Assembly: GCA_004551485.1 (NCBI GenBank)
Contig: SBLD01000007.1
Coordinates: 118,946 to 182,945, forward strand
DNA: 64,000 bases
Reading direction: 5' to 3'
DNA from: Billgrantia azerbaijanica
GTDB lineage: Bacteria; Pseudomonadota; Gammaproteobacteria; Pseudomonadales; Halomonadaceae
Shown: one piece after another, positions 25,629 through 36,835 of the stretch
Layout of the letters: each line of letters begins with the position of its first letter
Position numbering within the stretch: the stretch's first letter is position 1
Notes under the pieces: model-generated
The model's input: only the letters and a program-made list of their open reading frames with translations
The model's database searches: none
What the model was told of the DNA's origin: nothing
Made by a program: the position numbers and the translations under genes

Positions 25629-26378
25629 ATGAAACCGGCCGTCGGCCGGCGCCGGTCGACCAGCGAGACGCGCTGCGAGCGCTGCACCCTGCAGTCGCTC
25701 TGCCTGCCGTTGGGGCTGGAAGTGGAGGCACTGGCCTCTTTCGATGCGATCATCGAGCACCCGCGTCCGCTCAAGCGCGGCCAGGCATTGATGCGCCAGG
25801 GCGAGCGCTTCGAGAGCCTCTACGTGGTGCGCTCCGGCAGTCTCAAGCAGTTGCTGGCGCAGCCGGGCCAGCGCGACCAGGTGACCCACTTCCACCTGCC
25901 CGGCGAAGTGGTGGGGCTCGACGGCATCGCCGAGTCGCGCTGCTACGGCAGCGTGGTTGCGCTGGAGTCGACCTTCGTCTGCGAGCTGCCGTTCCATCGT
26001 CTCGACGAACTCGCCGAGCAGGTGCCGGAGCTGCGCAGCGAGCTCTACCGCTGCATGAGCCGTGAGCTGCGCAACGACCAGCGCATGATGTGCCTGCTCT
26101 CCGGGCGTACCGCCGACCAGCGCCTGGCGAGCTTCGTGCTGGGACTCTCCGAGCGCTTCCGCGCGCGCGGCTGCTCGCCCAACTGCTTCCACCTCTCCAT
26201 GTCGCGGTCGGACATCGGCAGCTACCTCGGCCTGGCGTTGGAGACCGTGAGCCGAGTGATCGCCCGTTTCCAGGAACAGGGGGTGCTTTGCGTGAAGGGG
26301 CGCGAGCTGTGCATCCACGACCAGGCGGCGCTGGTGGCGCTGGCGGAGGAGGGAGTGGGGCGCCACTCGGGCTCTTGA
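25629..26378 (+). CDS. fnr: FNR/ANR oxygen-sensing transcription regulator
   Basis: A 249-residue CRP-superfamily regulator. Three N-terminal cysteines (Cys16, Cys19, Cys25 in CERCTLQSLC) and Cys118 (FVCELPF) match the four ligands of the oxygen-labile [4Fe-4S] cluster in E. coli FNR. A cyclic-nucleotide-like beta roll spans about 40-130, followed by the dimer helix. The HTH is SRSDIGSYLGLALETVSRVIARF, whose E-xx-SR recognition residues match FNR, so it should bind TTGAT-N4-ATCAA sites. ATG 25629 follows AGGGAGAAG; upstream in-frame codons look non-coding. It controls the switch to micro-aerobic or anaerobic respiration. Confidence 0.93.
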   Translation: MKPAVGRRRSTSETRCERCTLQSLCLPLGLEVEALASFDAIIEHPRPLKRGQALMRQGERFESLYVVRSGSLKQLLAQPGQRDQVTHFHLPGEVVGLDGIAESRCYGSVVALESTFVCELPFHRLDELAEQVPELRSELYRCMSRELRNDQRMMCLLSGRTADQRLASFVLGLSERFRARGCSPNCFHLSMSRSDIGSYLGLALETVSRVIARFQEQGVLCVKGRELCIHDQAALVALAEEGVGRHSGS

Positions 26379-26519
26379 GGCCGCACCGGTTGACGGCGGC
26401 ACTGGGCATCGGCGGGAAAGGGCTAATTGCGCTTTTCTATATTGTCAATAGCTGATGAGCAGCTTCAGCGGAACGCGCAAACGTGCCAAGATGCGGCTTA
26501 TTACGTTGAAAACGGGTGG

Positions 26520-28502
<1,983 letters not shown>

Positions 28503-28524
28503 GCTGACCGGCGCAGGGAGAGAA

Positions 28525-28601
28525 TGGCGCCCTCTACAGGATTCGAACCTGTGACCTGCCGCTTAGGAGGCGGCTGCTCTATCCGACTGAGCTAAGAGGG
28601 C
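28525..28601 (-). tRNA. tRNA-Arg (anticodon CCT)
   Basis: Read on the minus strand, the acceptor arms GCCCTCT and AGAGGGC pair. The D arm is GCTC..GAGC, and the anticodon stem GCCGC/GCGGC encloses the loop CTCCTAA, giving anticodon CCT (codon AGG). The T arm is ACAGG-TTCGAAT-CCTGT. The 3' CCA is encoded. The gene is on the opposite strand to the diguanylate cyclase, 23 bp from its stop. tRNA-Arg(CCT) genes are common integration targets, but no integrase is next to this copy. Confidence 0.97.
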
Positions 28602-28695
28602 GGAAGGGAAGCGAGGCGCATTATAAGGAATGCGCCCCTGGAGTAAAACCGCCGGACTTCCCGCGATGCCTGTACCAGCACCCGATGGCGTGTCG

Positions 28696-28945
28696 GTGTG
28701 GGAGGGCGATTTATCGCGCGAAGGCGCCGCAGGCGCCCCTATTCTGGCAGCGCTTCGCGCTGCTTCGCGAGCTGAAGCTCCTTTCCACACTGTGTTGTCC
28801 TATGTCGGGTGAACAAGCCGTTGTGGGAGGCCGGCTCCGCCGGGCGAAGGCGCCGCCAGGCGCCCAGCGGTGTTGCCGAGGCTGGTGATCGTCGCTTGAT
28901 CGCGAGCTGAGGCTTGACGGATGACATAGAATCTCCCTCCCGCGA
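28696..28945. repeat. REP-like repeat cluster
   Basis: 28696-28790 is a near-complete unit (GTGTGGGAGGGCG to CTCCTTTCCACAC) with the short core. 28821-28870 is a second head (TTGTGGGAGGCCGGCTCCGCCG) with the GGCGCCGCCAGGCGCC palindrome. A degenerate tail (CTCCCTCCCGCG) lies near 28930-28942. Together with the tRNA they account for most of the 566-bp gap. A lone TATACT (29015-29020) could be the -10 of the efflux operon. Confidence 0.8.
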
Positions 28946-29068
28946 TGCCAGTGCCAACTGTGAAACGTTGTCACACCACCGTAAGGGAGGTCTCGCGGCC
29001 ACGGCGGTGGCGGGTATACTGGCGCTCGCTTATTCTTTTTCGTTCTTTCCTCGTGCTGGGATGCCTGG

Positions 29069-30322
29069 ATGATCAAACGCCTGTTACCCGTGCTGATTCT
29101 CGCCCTTGGCGTGGCGGGCTTTCTGGCGCTGCGCCTGACGCGCCCGGAGCCGGCGCCGGCCGTGCCCGAGGAGCGCAGCTGGCGGGTCGAGACGCTGACG
29201 GTCGAGCTGGTCGAGCGGGCGCCGGTGCTGCCGCTGTTCGGCGAGATCGTGGCGCCGGATCGCCTCGAGGTGGTGGCACCGCTGCCGGGGCGCATCGCCG
29301 CGCGGCCGGTGCACGACGGCCAGCGGGTGAGCGCCGGGACGCTGCTGGTGGCGCTGGACGAGGCCGACAGCCGCCCGCCGCTGCGCCAGGCCGAGGCCGA
29401 GGTGGCGGACCTCGAGGCGCAGATCGACAGCGAGCGCATCCGCCACGCCAACGACCGCGAGGCGCTGGAACGCGAGCGCGAGATCCTCGCCACGGCACAG
29501 CGCTCGCTGGAGCGCATCCGCTCGCTGGTGGCGCGTAACCTGGCCTCGCAGACGGAGCTGGACAACGCCCGCGATACCCTGGCCCGGGCACGGCTCGAGG
29601 TCACCACCCGGGAGCGCAGCCTCGCCGAGCATCCCGCCCGGCTGAAGAGCCTCGAGGCGCGCCTGGCGCGGGCCGAGGCGGTGCGCGACGCGGCCCAGCG
29701 CGACCTGCAGCGCAGCCGCGTCACGGCGCCCTTCGACGGCATCGTCACCGGGGTCGAGGTCGCCCCGGGCGACCAGGTGGGGGCCAACGCGCCGCTGCTC
29801 TCGCTCTACCCCGTCGGTGGGCTGGAGCTGCGCGCCCGGGTGCCGCGTCGCTATCAGGAAGAGCTGGCTGACCAGCTGGCGCGTGGCACGCGGATCATCG
29901 CGGTGGCCGAAGAGGGCGGGCAGCGCTTCGTCGTCGAGCGCCTGGCCGGGGAGAGCGCGCCCACGGGGACAGAGGCGATCCTCGCGCTCCAGGGCCCGGC
30001 CGACGGCCTGCGGCCCGGCAGCCTGGTGCCGGTGCGGCTCGAGCGACCGGCGATAGCCGAGGCGCTGGCGGTGCCGTTCAGTGCCCTGCACGGCAGCGAC
30101 GTGCTGTACCGCGTCAGCGATGCCTCGCGCCTCGAGCGCTTGAACGTGACACGGCGAGGCGAGGTGCCGGGGCCGGACGGCGCGCGCTGGGCGCTGGTGA
30201 CTTCGGACGAGCTGAAGGCGGGGGATCGGATCGTCGTCACCCACCTGCCCAATGCCATGTCGGGGCTGCGGGTGGATGTGGCGGGTGCCGTGGCCGGTGG
30301 GAACGGGGAGCCCGAGGCGTGA
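29069..30322 (+). CDS. RND efflux periplasmic adaptor (membrane fusion protein)
   Basis: A 417-residue HlyD/AcrA-type adaptor that bridges an inner-membrane RND pump and an outer-membrane channel. An N-terminal membrane anchor (about 5-22, LLPVLILALGVAGFLAL) has no lipobox. The lipoyl half-motifs are PLPGRIAARPVHDGQRVSAG (about 71-90) and RVTAPFDGIVTGVEVAPGD. Between them is a long coiled-coil hairpin (about 105-210), followed by a beta-barrel. It overlaps the pump gene by four bases. The substrate is not predictable; no TolC homologue is adjacent. Confidence 0.9.
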   Translation: MIKRLLPVLILALGVAGFLALRLTRPEPAPAVPEERSWRVETLTVELVERAPVLPLFGEIVAPDRLEVVAPLPGRIAARPVHDGQRVSAGTLLVALDEADSRPPLRQAEAEVADLEAQIDSERIRHANDREALEREREILATAQRSLERIRSLVARNLASQTELDNARDTLARARLEVTTRERSLAEHPARLKSLEARLARAEAVRDAAQRDLQRSRVTAPFDGIVTGVEVAPGDQVGANAPLLSLYPVGGLELRARVPRRYQEELADQLARGTRIIAVAEEGGQRFVVERLAGESAPTGTEAILALQGPADGLRPGSLVPVRLERPAIAEALAVPFSALHGSDVLYRVSDASRLERLNVTRRGEVPGPDGARWALVTSDELKAGDRIVVTHLPNAMSGLRVDVAGAVAGGNGEPEA

Positions 30323-33300
30323 GTCGACGGCGGGGCTTCATCGGCTTCTTCGTCCAGCACCGGGTGGCGGCCAACCTGGTGATGCTGGTCATGCTGCTCG
30401 GTGGCGTGCTCGGCCTCACGCGCATGAACATCCAGTTCTTCCCCACCTTCGCCCTCGACGTGGTGAGCGTGCGCGTGCTGTGGAGCGGGGCCTCCGCCGA
30501 GGACGTGGAGGCCGGCATCACCAATCCCCTGGAGCAACGGATGCGCAGCCTGTCGGGGCTCAAGCGCATGACCTCCACCTCGGCCCAGGGCGTGTCGAAC
30601 ATCACCCTGGAGTTCACCGAGGGGACCGACCCGATCCTTGCCCTGGATGACGTGCGCCAGCAGGTCGATGATTTCACCAACCTGCCGGCCGATGCCGAGA
30701 CGCCGCAGGTCTCGCGGCTGGTGCGCTACGAGCCGGTGGCGCGGCTGCTGGTGCACGGGGAGCTGGACGAGCTGGAGCTGCGCCACCTGGTGCGCCGCTT
30801 CGAGGACGAGCTGCTCGACCGCGGCATCGACCGGGTGGAGATCAGCGGCCTGCCGGAGCAGCAGATCAGCATCGAGGTGCCGACGGAGCGGCTCCAGGCG
30901 CTGTCGCTGTCGCTCGATGAGATCGCCGCGCGCATCGAGGGCATGTCGCGCGACCTGCCCGCCGGGCTGCTCGGCCAGCAGGACAGCGCCCGTGAGCTGC
31001 GCTCGCTCGAGGAGCGCCGCGACCCGGTGGCATTCGAGAACCTGCCGATCCTCTCCAGTGATCGCCTCACGTTGCGCCTGGGCGACATCGCGGTGATCCA
31101 CCAGGAGGCGCGCGAGGGGGCGGTCACCCTGCGCCGCGGGGGGCAGCCGGCCGTCGAGCTGTTGCTGCAGCGCGCCGAGGATGGCAACTCGCTCGAAGCG
31201 GCGCGTCGCTTCGACGCCTGGCTGGCCGAGACGCGCCCGACCCTGCCGCCGAGCGTGACGCTCACGGTGCACGACGAGTCGTGGCAGCTGATCGCCGATC
31301 GCATTTCGCTGCTGATCAACAACGGGGCGGGCGGCCTGCTGCTGGTAGTTACGCTGCTCTACTTCTTCCTGCCCGGCCGCGTGGCGCTGTGGGTGGCGGT
31401 GGGCATCCCCACGGCCTTCATGGCCTCGCTGGGTGTGTTCTGGCTCATCGGCGGCTCCATCAACATGCTGTCGCTCTTCGCCCTGATCATGGCGCTGGGG
31501 GTGATCGTCGACGATGCCATCGTGGTGGGCGAGGACGCCGATGCCCACCACCGCCTGGGCGAGGCGCCGCGCAATGCCTCGGCGGGAGCGGCGCGGCGCA
31601 TGCTGTGGCCGGTGGTGGCCTCGTCGCTGACCACCGTGGCGGCCTTCATGCCGCTGCTGATGGTGGGCGGGGTGATCGGCAACATCCTCGGCGACATCCC
31701 GGTCATCATGATCTGCGTGCTGGTGGCCTCGCTGCTGGAATGTTTCGTGGTACTGCCGGCCCACCTGCGCAACGCTTTCGTGCAGCGCCCCGGCGGCGTA
31801 CGCCCGACGCGCGGCCTGGCGCGCCTGCGCCAAGGCTTCGAGGCGCGCTTCGAGGCATTCCGCGAGGGGCCGTTCCGGCGCTTTTCGGCGCTGGCGCTGC
31901 GTCATCGTGCGGCCACCCTGGCCATGGCGGTGGCCGTGTCGCTGGTTACCGCCGGGCTGTTGGCGGGCGGGCGGATCGGCTTCCTGTTCTTCCCCTCGCC
32001 CGAGGCGAGCGTGGTATATGCCAATGCCAGCTTCGTCGCCGGCACGCCCCGCGAGCGGGTGGGGCACTTCCTCGAGCACCTGCAGGCAACGCTCGCCGAG
32101 ACCGACGCGGCGCTCGGTGGCGAGCTGGTGGAGGTCGCCGTGGCCCGCCACGGCGCCACCCTGGAGGGCGGCGCGCCGAGCCGCAGCGCCGACGAGGTGG
32201 GCTCGTTGATGATCGAGCTGGTCTCTCCCGACCATCGCGAGGTGCGCAACGCCGACTTCATCCGCGCCTGGCGCGAGCGCATAGAGGTGCCCGCCGGCCT
32301 CGAAAACCTCACCATCAACGAGCGTGCCGCGGGCCCGCCGGGCAAGGACGTCAATATCCGCCTGACCGGCGAGGACGCCCTGGCGTTGCGCCAGGCGGCG
32401 GATTCGCTGGCCGAGTCGCTGGCGAGCCTGCCCGGCGTGCTCGACACCGAGGACGACATGCCCTGGGGGCGCGAGCAACTGATCTACCGGGTCAACGCCT
32501 ACGGCGAGGCGCTGGGGCTGACCACCGCCGACCTTGGTCGCCAGCTGCGCACGGCCTTCGACGGCCAGATCGCCCAGATCCACCAGGCCGGCGCCGACGA
32601 GATCGAGGTGCGCGTGCAGCTGCCTCGCGAGCAGCGCGAACGCCTGGCGACGCTGTCGAGCCTGGCCGTCACCCTGGACGACGGGCGCCAGGTTCCGCTC
32701 GGCCAGGTGATGGCGGTCGACTACCGCCAGGGCTTCGAGGCGCTGCGCCACGCCGACGGCCAGCTGGCGGTGGAGGTCACCGCCGAGCTCGACACCCGGG
32801 TGACCAGCGCCGAGCAGGTGCTGGCGAGCCTGGCGGAGCGCGCGCTGCCGGCGCTGGCCCGCGATTACCGCCTGCGCTACAGCTTCGAGGGGCGGGCGGC
32901 CGACCAGCGCGAGACGCTCGCCGACATGCGCGTCGGCCTGCTGGTGGGGCTGGGGCTGATGTACGGCGTGCTCGCCTGGGTGTTCGCCTCCTGGAGCCTG
33001 CCGCTGATCGTCATGGCGATCATTCCCTTCTCGCTGGTCGGGGCGCTGCTTGGCCACTGGCTGATGGGCCTGGAGCTGACCATCCTGTCGCTGTTCGGCC
33101 TCTTCGGGCTCTCCGGCATCGTGGTCAACAACGCCATCATCCTGGTGAGCTTCTATCGGGCGCAGCGCGACCGTGGCCTGGCTGTCGACGCGGCGCTCAA
33201 CGAGGCCGTGGTGCAGCGGGTGCGGGCGGTGCTGCTCACTAGCCTCACCACCATCGGCGGGCTGTTGCCGCTGCTCTTCGAGACCTCGCTGCAGGCGCAG

Positions 33301-33462
33301 TTCCTGATCCCCATGGCGGCCTCCATCGCCTTCGGCCTGGCGGGCTCTACTTTCCTGGTGCTGCTGGTGATCCCGGCGCTGCTCTCCTACCTGGAGCACG
33401 GTCGTGAGCGGTGGACTGCCTGGCAGCGCCGGCGCGCCGGGATGACGGACACGGGCGCCTGA
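30319..33462 (+). CDS. RND family efflux transporter permease
   Basis: A 1047-residue inner-membrane proton-driven pump of the AcrB/MexB type. It has twelve predicted helices in two halves, each with a large periplasmic loop. The proton-relay motif GVIVDDAIVVGEDADAHH in helix 4 supplies the paired aspartates. NIQFFPTFALDVVSVRV and FVAGTPRERVG are typical loop segments. The start is GTG 30319, overlapping the adaptor stop (GTGA). The loops resemble the branch of AcrB-like pumps paired with anchored adaptors rather than the classical multidrug pumps, but that assignment needs phylogeny. Confidence 0.93.
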   Translation: MSRRRGFIGFFVQHRVAANLVMLVMLLGGVLGLTRMNIQFFPTFALDVVSVRVLWSGASAEDVEAGITNPLEQRMRSLSGLKRMTSTSAQGVSNITLEFTEGTDPILALDDVRQQVDDFTNLPADAETPQVSRLVRYEPVARLLVHGELDELELRHLVRRFEDELLDRGIDRVEISGLPEQQISIEVPTERLQALSLSLDEIAARIEGMSRDLPAGLLGQQDSARELRSLEERRDPVAFENLPILSSDRLTLRLGDIAVIHQEAREGAVTLRRGGQPAVELLLQRAEDGNSLEAARRFDAWLAETRPTLPPSVTLTVHDESWQLIADRISLLINNGAGGLLLVVTLLYFFLPGRVALWVAVGIPTAFMASLGVFWLIGGSINMLSLFALIMALGVIVDDAIVVGEDADAHHRLGEAPRNASAGAARRMLWPVVASSLTTVAAFMPLLMVGGVIGNILGDIPVIMICVLVASLLECFVVLPAHLRNAFVQRPGGVRPTRGLARLRQGFEARFEAFREGPFRRFSALALRHRAATLAMAVAVSLVTAGLLAGGRIGFLFFPSPEASVVYANASFVAGTPRERVGHFLEHLQATLAETDAALGGELVEVAVARHGATLEGGAPSRSADEVGSLMIELVSPDHREVRNADFIRAWRERIEVPAGLENLTINERAAGPPGKDVNIRLTGEDALALRQAADSLAESLASLPGVLDTEDDMPWGREQLIYRVNAYGEALGLTTADLGRQLRTAFDGQIAQIHQAGADEIEVRVQLPREQRERLATLSSLAVTLDDGRQVPLGQVMAVDYRQGFEALRHADGQLAVEVTAELDTRVTSAEQVLASLAERALPALARDYRLRYSFEGRAADQRETLADMRVGLLVGLGLMYGVLAWVFASWSLPLIVMAIIPFSLVGALLGHWLMGLELTILSLFGLFGLSGIVVNNAIILVSFYRAQRDRGLAVDAALNEAVVQRVRAVLLTSLTTIGGLLPLLFETSLQAQFLIPMAASIAFGLAGSTFLVLLVIPALLSYLEHGRERWTAWQRRRAGMTDTGA

Positions 33463-33558
33463 CGGCGCCTTCGCCCGGTGAACCGGCCTCCCACACTGGC
33501 TTGTCACCTCCGCGGGCCCTTCCGTGGGAGGGCGATTTATCGCGCGTAGCGCTGCCCC
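33455..33558. repeat. REP-like repeat, two partial units, with a G9 tract
   Basis: 33455-33494 is a reverse-complement head ending CCGGCCTCCCACA. 33523-33558 is a forward head (CGTGGGAGGGCGATTTATCGCGCG) followed by TAGCGCTGCCCC. The unit runs straight into a G9 tract at 33559-33567, about 22 bp before the cmoM start. Confidence 0.8.
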
Positions 33559-33589
33559 GGGGGGGGGATGGCGCGTTAGAATGCGTGCC

Positions 33590-34414
33590 ATGTCCGCTTC
33601 CCACTCTTCGCCCGGTTCACCGCTGTCGCCGGCCGGCGATCGCCATTTCGACGGCCTGGCCGACAAGTTCGCCGACAGCCTCTACGGGGCCTTTCGCGGC
33701 GAGCTGCGCCTGGCGCTGCTCGACCGGCTGCTGCCGGAGCTGCTCGAGCTCGACGGTCAGCCGCTGCTCGACGTGGGCGGCGGCCTCGGTCAGCTGGCCG
33801 GCTGGTTCGCCGCACGCGGCCACGCCGTGACGCTGCTCGAGCCCTCCGGTGAGATGCTCGCGCGCGCCCGGGAGGCCCTGGCCGGTCGGGAGGTGCGCTT
33901 CGTCGAGGCGCCGCTCCAGGCGCTGCCCGAGCGGGCGTTGGGCCCCTGGCCGCTGATCGCCTGCCATGCGGTGCTGGAGTGGCTGGCCGACCCGCGCGCC
34001 GCCCTGGCGACGCTCGCAGGGCAGCTGGCGCCGGGCGGGCAGCTCTCGCTGATGGTCTTCAACCGCGATGCGCTGCGCCTCTCCAACGTGGTCAAGGGCA
34101 ACCTGGAGAAGGCGCTCGCCGACCGCCTCGAAGGGCAGGGGCGGCGCCGGCGGCTGACGCCCATCTCGCCGTTGACCCACGACCAGGTCGCGGCGTGGAG
34201 CGCCGAGTGCGGCCTCGAGCTGCGCGCGGTGGCAGGCATCCGCGTCTTCCACGACTACCTGCGTCAGGCGCCGGAGGGCGAGGCCGAGCGCGCGCGGCTG
34301 CTCGAGCTCGAATGGCGCTACTGTCGCGCCGAGCCGCACTGGCGACTTGGCCGCTACCTGCTCTACACCCTCGTTCGCCCCGTTTCGTCCCCAGCCCAGG
34401 AGCCTCCACGATGA
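33590..34414 (+). CDS. cmoM: tRNA 5-carboxymethoxyuridine methyltransferase (CmoM/SmtA family)
   Basis: A 274-residue class I SAM-dependent methyltransferase. The N-terminal FDGLADKFADSLYGAFRGELR segment is characteristic of CmoM. The SAM-binding motif LLDVGGGLGQLAGWFAARGH is followed by acidic LLEPS. CmoM methylates cmo5U34 to mcmo5U34 in a subset of tRNAs. cmoA and cmoB are also in this window, supporting the assignment. ATG 33590 is used, with ATG 33581 as an alternative; no strong ribosome site is present but a G9 tract lies upstream. Its stop overlaps rsmC. Confidence 0.82.
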   Translation: MSASHSSPGSPLSPAGDRHFDGLADKFADSLYGAFRGELRLALLDRLLPELLELDGQPLLDVGGGLGQLAGWFAARGHAVTLLEPSGEMLARAREALAGREVRFVEAPLQALPERALGPWPLIACHAVLEWLADPRAALATLAGQLAPGGQLSLMVFNRDALRLSNVVKGNLEKALADRLEGQGRRRRLTPISPLTHDQVAAWSAECGLELRAVAGIRVFHDYLRQAPEGEAERARLLELEWRYCRAEPHWRLGRYLLYTLVRPVSSPAQEPPR

Positions 34415-35430
34415 GCGCCGAGACCCCGGTCTGCCAGCTGCTGTCACGCCAGGACGCCGACTACCGCGGCTGGTGGTGGGTCGCGCCACCGCGCGATGCC
34501 TGGCTGGAGGGGGGCGAGGGCGTGGCGGTGAGCGCCGATCTCGCCGTGCGCGAGGCATGGCGGGCCCGCGGACGGCCGGCGTGCTCGCCGTTCGACGCGG
34601 GGCTGCCCGGAATGCCGCCGGGGGCGGTGCTGTTCTGGCCCAAGAGCCATGCGCTCGGCGAGTGGTGGCTGCTGTGGCTGTGCGCGACCCTGCCGGCCGG
34701 CACGCCGCTGGAGCTCGTTGGCGAGAACCAGGGCGGCATCAAGCGGGTGCTCAAGGTGCTGGCGGCACTGGGGCTGGGCTGCCGCAAGGTGGACAGTGCG
34801 CGGCGCTGCACGCTCTTCGCCACGCGCCTGGCCACGGTCGACCTCGCGCCGGAGGCCGCCTGGACGACCTTCGACGCCGACCTTGGGGATGGGCGGCTGA
34901 CCCTGGCCAGCCACCCCGGGGTGTTCGGCCACAACAAGCTCGACGAGGGCACGCAGCTGCTGCTCTCCTGCCTGCCCGAGGCGCTGCCGGGGGGCGAGGA
35001 GGCGGGGCGGGGCGATGTTCTCGACCTGGGCTGCGGCGACGGCATCCTGGCCGCCTGGCTGGCCCGTCGCGGCCACGGCGTCACGGCGGTGGACGTCAGT
35101 AGCTTCGCCGTGGCCGCGACCCGGCGCACGCTCGCCGCCAACGGCCTGGGCGGCGAGGCGCTCGAGAGCGACGTCTACTCGGCGCTCGGCGGGCGGCGCT
35201 TCGCCGCCATCGTCAGCAACCCGCCGTTCCATCAGGAGCGCGCCATCGACTACGGCCCGGCGGCACGGCTGATCGCCGAAGCGCCGGCGCACCTGATGCC
35301 GGGTGGCCGGCTCATCCTGGTGGCCAACGCCTTCCTGCCCTATCCGGACCGGCTCGAGCGCGCCTTCGGCGGCTTCGAGATCCTCGCCGACGATCGTCGC
35401 TTTCGGGTCTATCGGGCGGTGAAGGACTGA
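34411..35430 (+). CDS. rsmC: 16S rRNA (guanine-N2) methyltransferase, RsmC-like
   Basis: A 339-residue protein with the two-domain architecture of RsmC/RlmG. The N-terminal half is a degenerate methyltransferase-like domain (FWPKSHALGEWWL, GENQGGIKRV). The C-terminal half is catalytic, with FGHNKLDEGTQLLL, SAM motif VLDLGCGDGILAAWLARRG and target-base motif SNPPFH. E. coli RsmC makes m2G1207 in 16S rRNA. RlmG (23S m2G1835) shares the fold, so the exact target should be checked. It overlaps cmoM by four bases, and GGAG precedes the ATG. Confidence 0.85.
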   Translation: MSAETPVCQLLSRQDADYRGWWWVAPPRDAWLEGGEGVAVSADLAVREAWRARGRPACSPFDAGLPGMPPGAVLFWPKSHALGEWWLLWLCATLPAGTPLELVGENQGGIKRVLKVLAALGLGCRKVDSARRCTLFATRLATVDLAPEAAWTTFDADLGDGRLTLASHPGVFGHNKLDEGTQLLLSCLPEALPGGEEAGRGDVLDLGCGDGILAAWLARRGHGVTAVDVSSFAVAATRRTLAANGLGGEALESDVYSALGGRRFAAIVSNPPFHQERAIDYGPAARLIAEAPAHLMPGGRLILVANAFLPYPDRLERAFGGFEILADDRRFRVYRAVKD

Positions 35431-35955
35431 TTACTCCTGCGGGTTGCGATAGGCGATTTCGGTGATGATGTAGCTCGTCTCGCCGCCGGGGGCGGCGACG
35501 CTCACCTCGTCGTCGAGCGCCTTGCCGAGCAGGGCCTTGGCCAGAGGCGCATCGACGCTGATCCAGCGCTTGGCGGTGTCGGTCTCGTCGTGGCCGACGA
35601 TGCGGATGCGCGTCTCCTCGCCGTCGTCGTCCTCGAGGGTGACGAAGGCGCCAAAGTAGACCTTGCCGGTGTCCGCGGGCAGCCGGTCGACCACCTGGAG
35701 CTCGTCGAGGCGCTTGGTCAGGTAGCGGATGCGCGCGATGACGCGGTTGAGCTCCTTCTTGTTGTAGGTGTAGTCGGCGTTCTCGCTGCGATCGCCGAGG
35801 GCGGCCGCTTCGCCCACCTTGGCCGAGAGCGCCGGGCGCTTGACCCGCGACAGGTGGTCGAGGATGCCGCGCAGGCGCGCCGCGCCCTCGGCGGTGATCA
35901 GGTTGCTCTTGGGCTCCTGGCGCGGATCCTTGGCGGGGTCGCGCCAGCGCGTCAT
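35431..35955 (-). CDS. greB: Transcription elongation factor GreB
   Basis: Stimulates cleavage of backtracked RNA by RNA polymerase. The 174-residue protein has an N-terminal coiled coil containing the GreB/GreA signature AALGDRSENADYTYNKKELNR and a C-terminal FKBP-like domain (GKVYFGAFVTLEDDDGEE, RIVGHDETD). NADYTYNKK and the YLTKRLD spacing favour GreB over GreA. ATG 35955 is preferred because AAAGG lies 7 bp upstream; ATG 35970 would add five residues. It is convergent with rsmC, whose stop is immediately adjacent. Confidence 0.92.
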   Translation of the reverse strand: MTRWRDPAKDPRQEPKSNLITAEGAARLRGILDHLSRVKRPALSAKVGEAAALGDRSENADYTYNKKELNRVIARIRYLTKRLDELQVVDRLPADTGKVYFGAFVTLEDDDGEETRIRIVGHDETDTAKRWISVDAPLAKALLGKALDDEVSVAAPGGETSYIITEIAYRNPQE

Positions 35956-36116
35956 GTTGCGGCCTTTCATTGCCGTCGGGCCCTCCGCTGACGGTGACTG
36001 GGATTGGCTCCATTGTCGCCCCTTGGGAGGACCCAAGGCCAGTGGCTGGCGTATCATTCAAACGTTCGTTACATTTGCTGGGGAGACACAACGACAATAC
36101 CACCAAGGAGAGCCCC

Positions 36117-36752
36117 ATGATTCGACGCCATGCCCTGGCTGCCACCATCGCCGCCGTGCTGTCACTTTCGGCACCGGCGGTCTCCCTCGCCTGGGAAAGC
36201 GAGGTGGCCGACCTGACGCAGCGCTGGGAGCGCATCACCACCGAACGGCCGGAGGACCAGCGTCGTCAGGCGCTGGCGCACCTGGCCGAGGAGGCGGCGG
36301 CGCTGGTCGACGAGAACCCCGGGGAGGCCGCGCCGCTCGTCTGGCTGGGCATCATCGAGGCCTCCCATGCCCGGGAGCGCCGCGGCCTGGGGGCGCTGGA
36401 CAGCGCCAAGAAGGCGCGTGCGGCGCTGGAGAAAGCCGTGAAGCTGGACCCGCAGGGCGGCAACGGCTCCGCCTACGTGACGCTCGGCGCGCTCTATGAC
36501 CGCGCGCCGGGCTGGCCGCTCGGCTTCGGCGATGCGGAGACCGCCGAGGCGATGTTCCAGCGGGCGCTGGCGATCCGTCCCCAGGGCATCGACGTCAATT
36601 TCTACTATGCTGCCTTTCTTGAAGAGGAGGGACGCCGCGAGGCGGCCCGCGAGCACGCCCGGCGCGCCGTAGCGGGGGAGGTGCGCAAGGGCCGCGAGGC
36701 CTCCGACGCGGCGCTGCGCGAGCGGGCGCGGGAGCTCTTGTCGCGGCTGTGA
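36117..36752 (+). CDS. Periplasmic TPR-repeat protein
   Basis: A 211-residue protein with a signal peptide (MIRRHALAATIAAVLSLSAPAVSLA) and at least two TPR-like helical pairs (AALEKAVKLDPQGGNGSAYVT and AEAMFQRALAIRPQGIDVNF). AAGGAG sits 6 bp before ATG 36117. It is likely a periplasmic protein-interaction scaffold with no recognised partner. The divergent greB gene lies 161 bp upstream. A GTTCGTTACATTTGC stretch ahead of the gene is AT-richer and may contain its promoter. Confidence 0.75.
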   Translation: MIRRHALAATIAAVLSLSAPAVSLAWESEVADLTQRWERITTERPEDQRRQALAHLAEEAAALVDENPGEAAPLVWLGIIEASHARERRGLGALDSAKKARAALEKAVKLDPQGGNGSAYVTLGALYDRAPGWPLGFGDAETAEAMFQRALAIRPQGIDVNFYYAAFLEEEGRREAAREHARRAVAGEVRKGREASDAALRERARELLSRL

Positions 36753-36835
36753 ATCCGGCCCGGAATCGTGCCGGCGGTTGGCAGCGGGGGCCGCGGCCGG
36801 GATAATGGCCGCTATTCGTGCATCGGGAGACCGGC

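Noticed and set aside
28525-28601. tRNA-Arg as the attachment site of the element
   Set aside because: It is 26 kb from the integrase, with conserved chromosomal genes between.
29854-33666. 1270-codon open frame opposite the RND genes
   Set aside because: It is an antisense shadow of the efflux genes; low-complexity Gln/His/Arg composition and no start signal.
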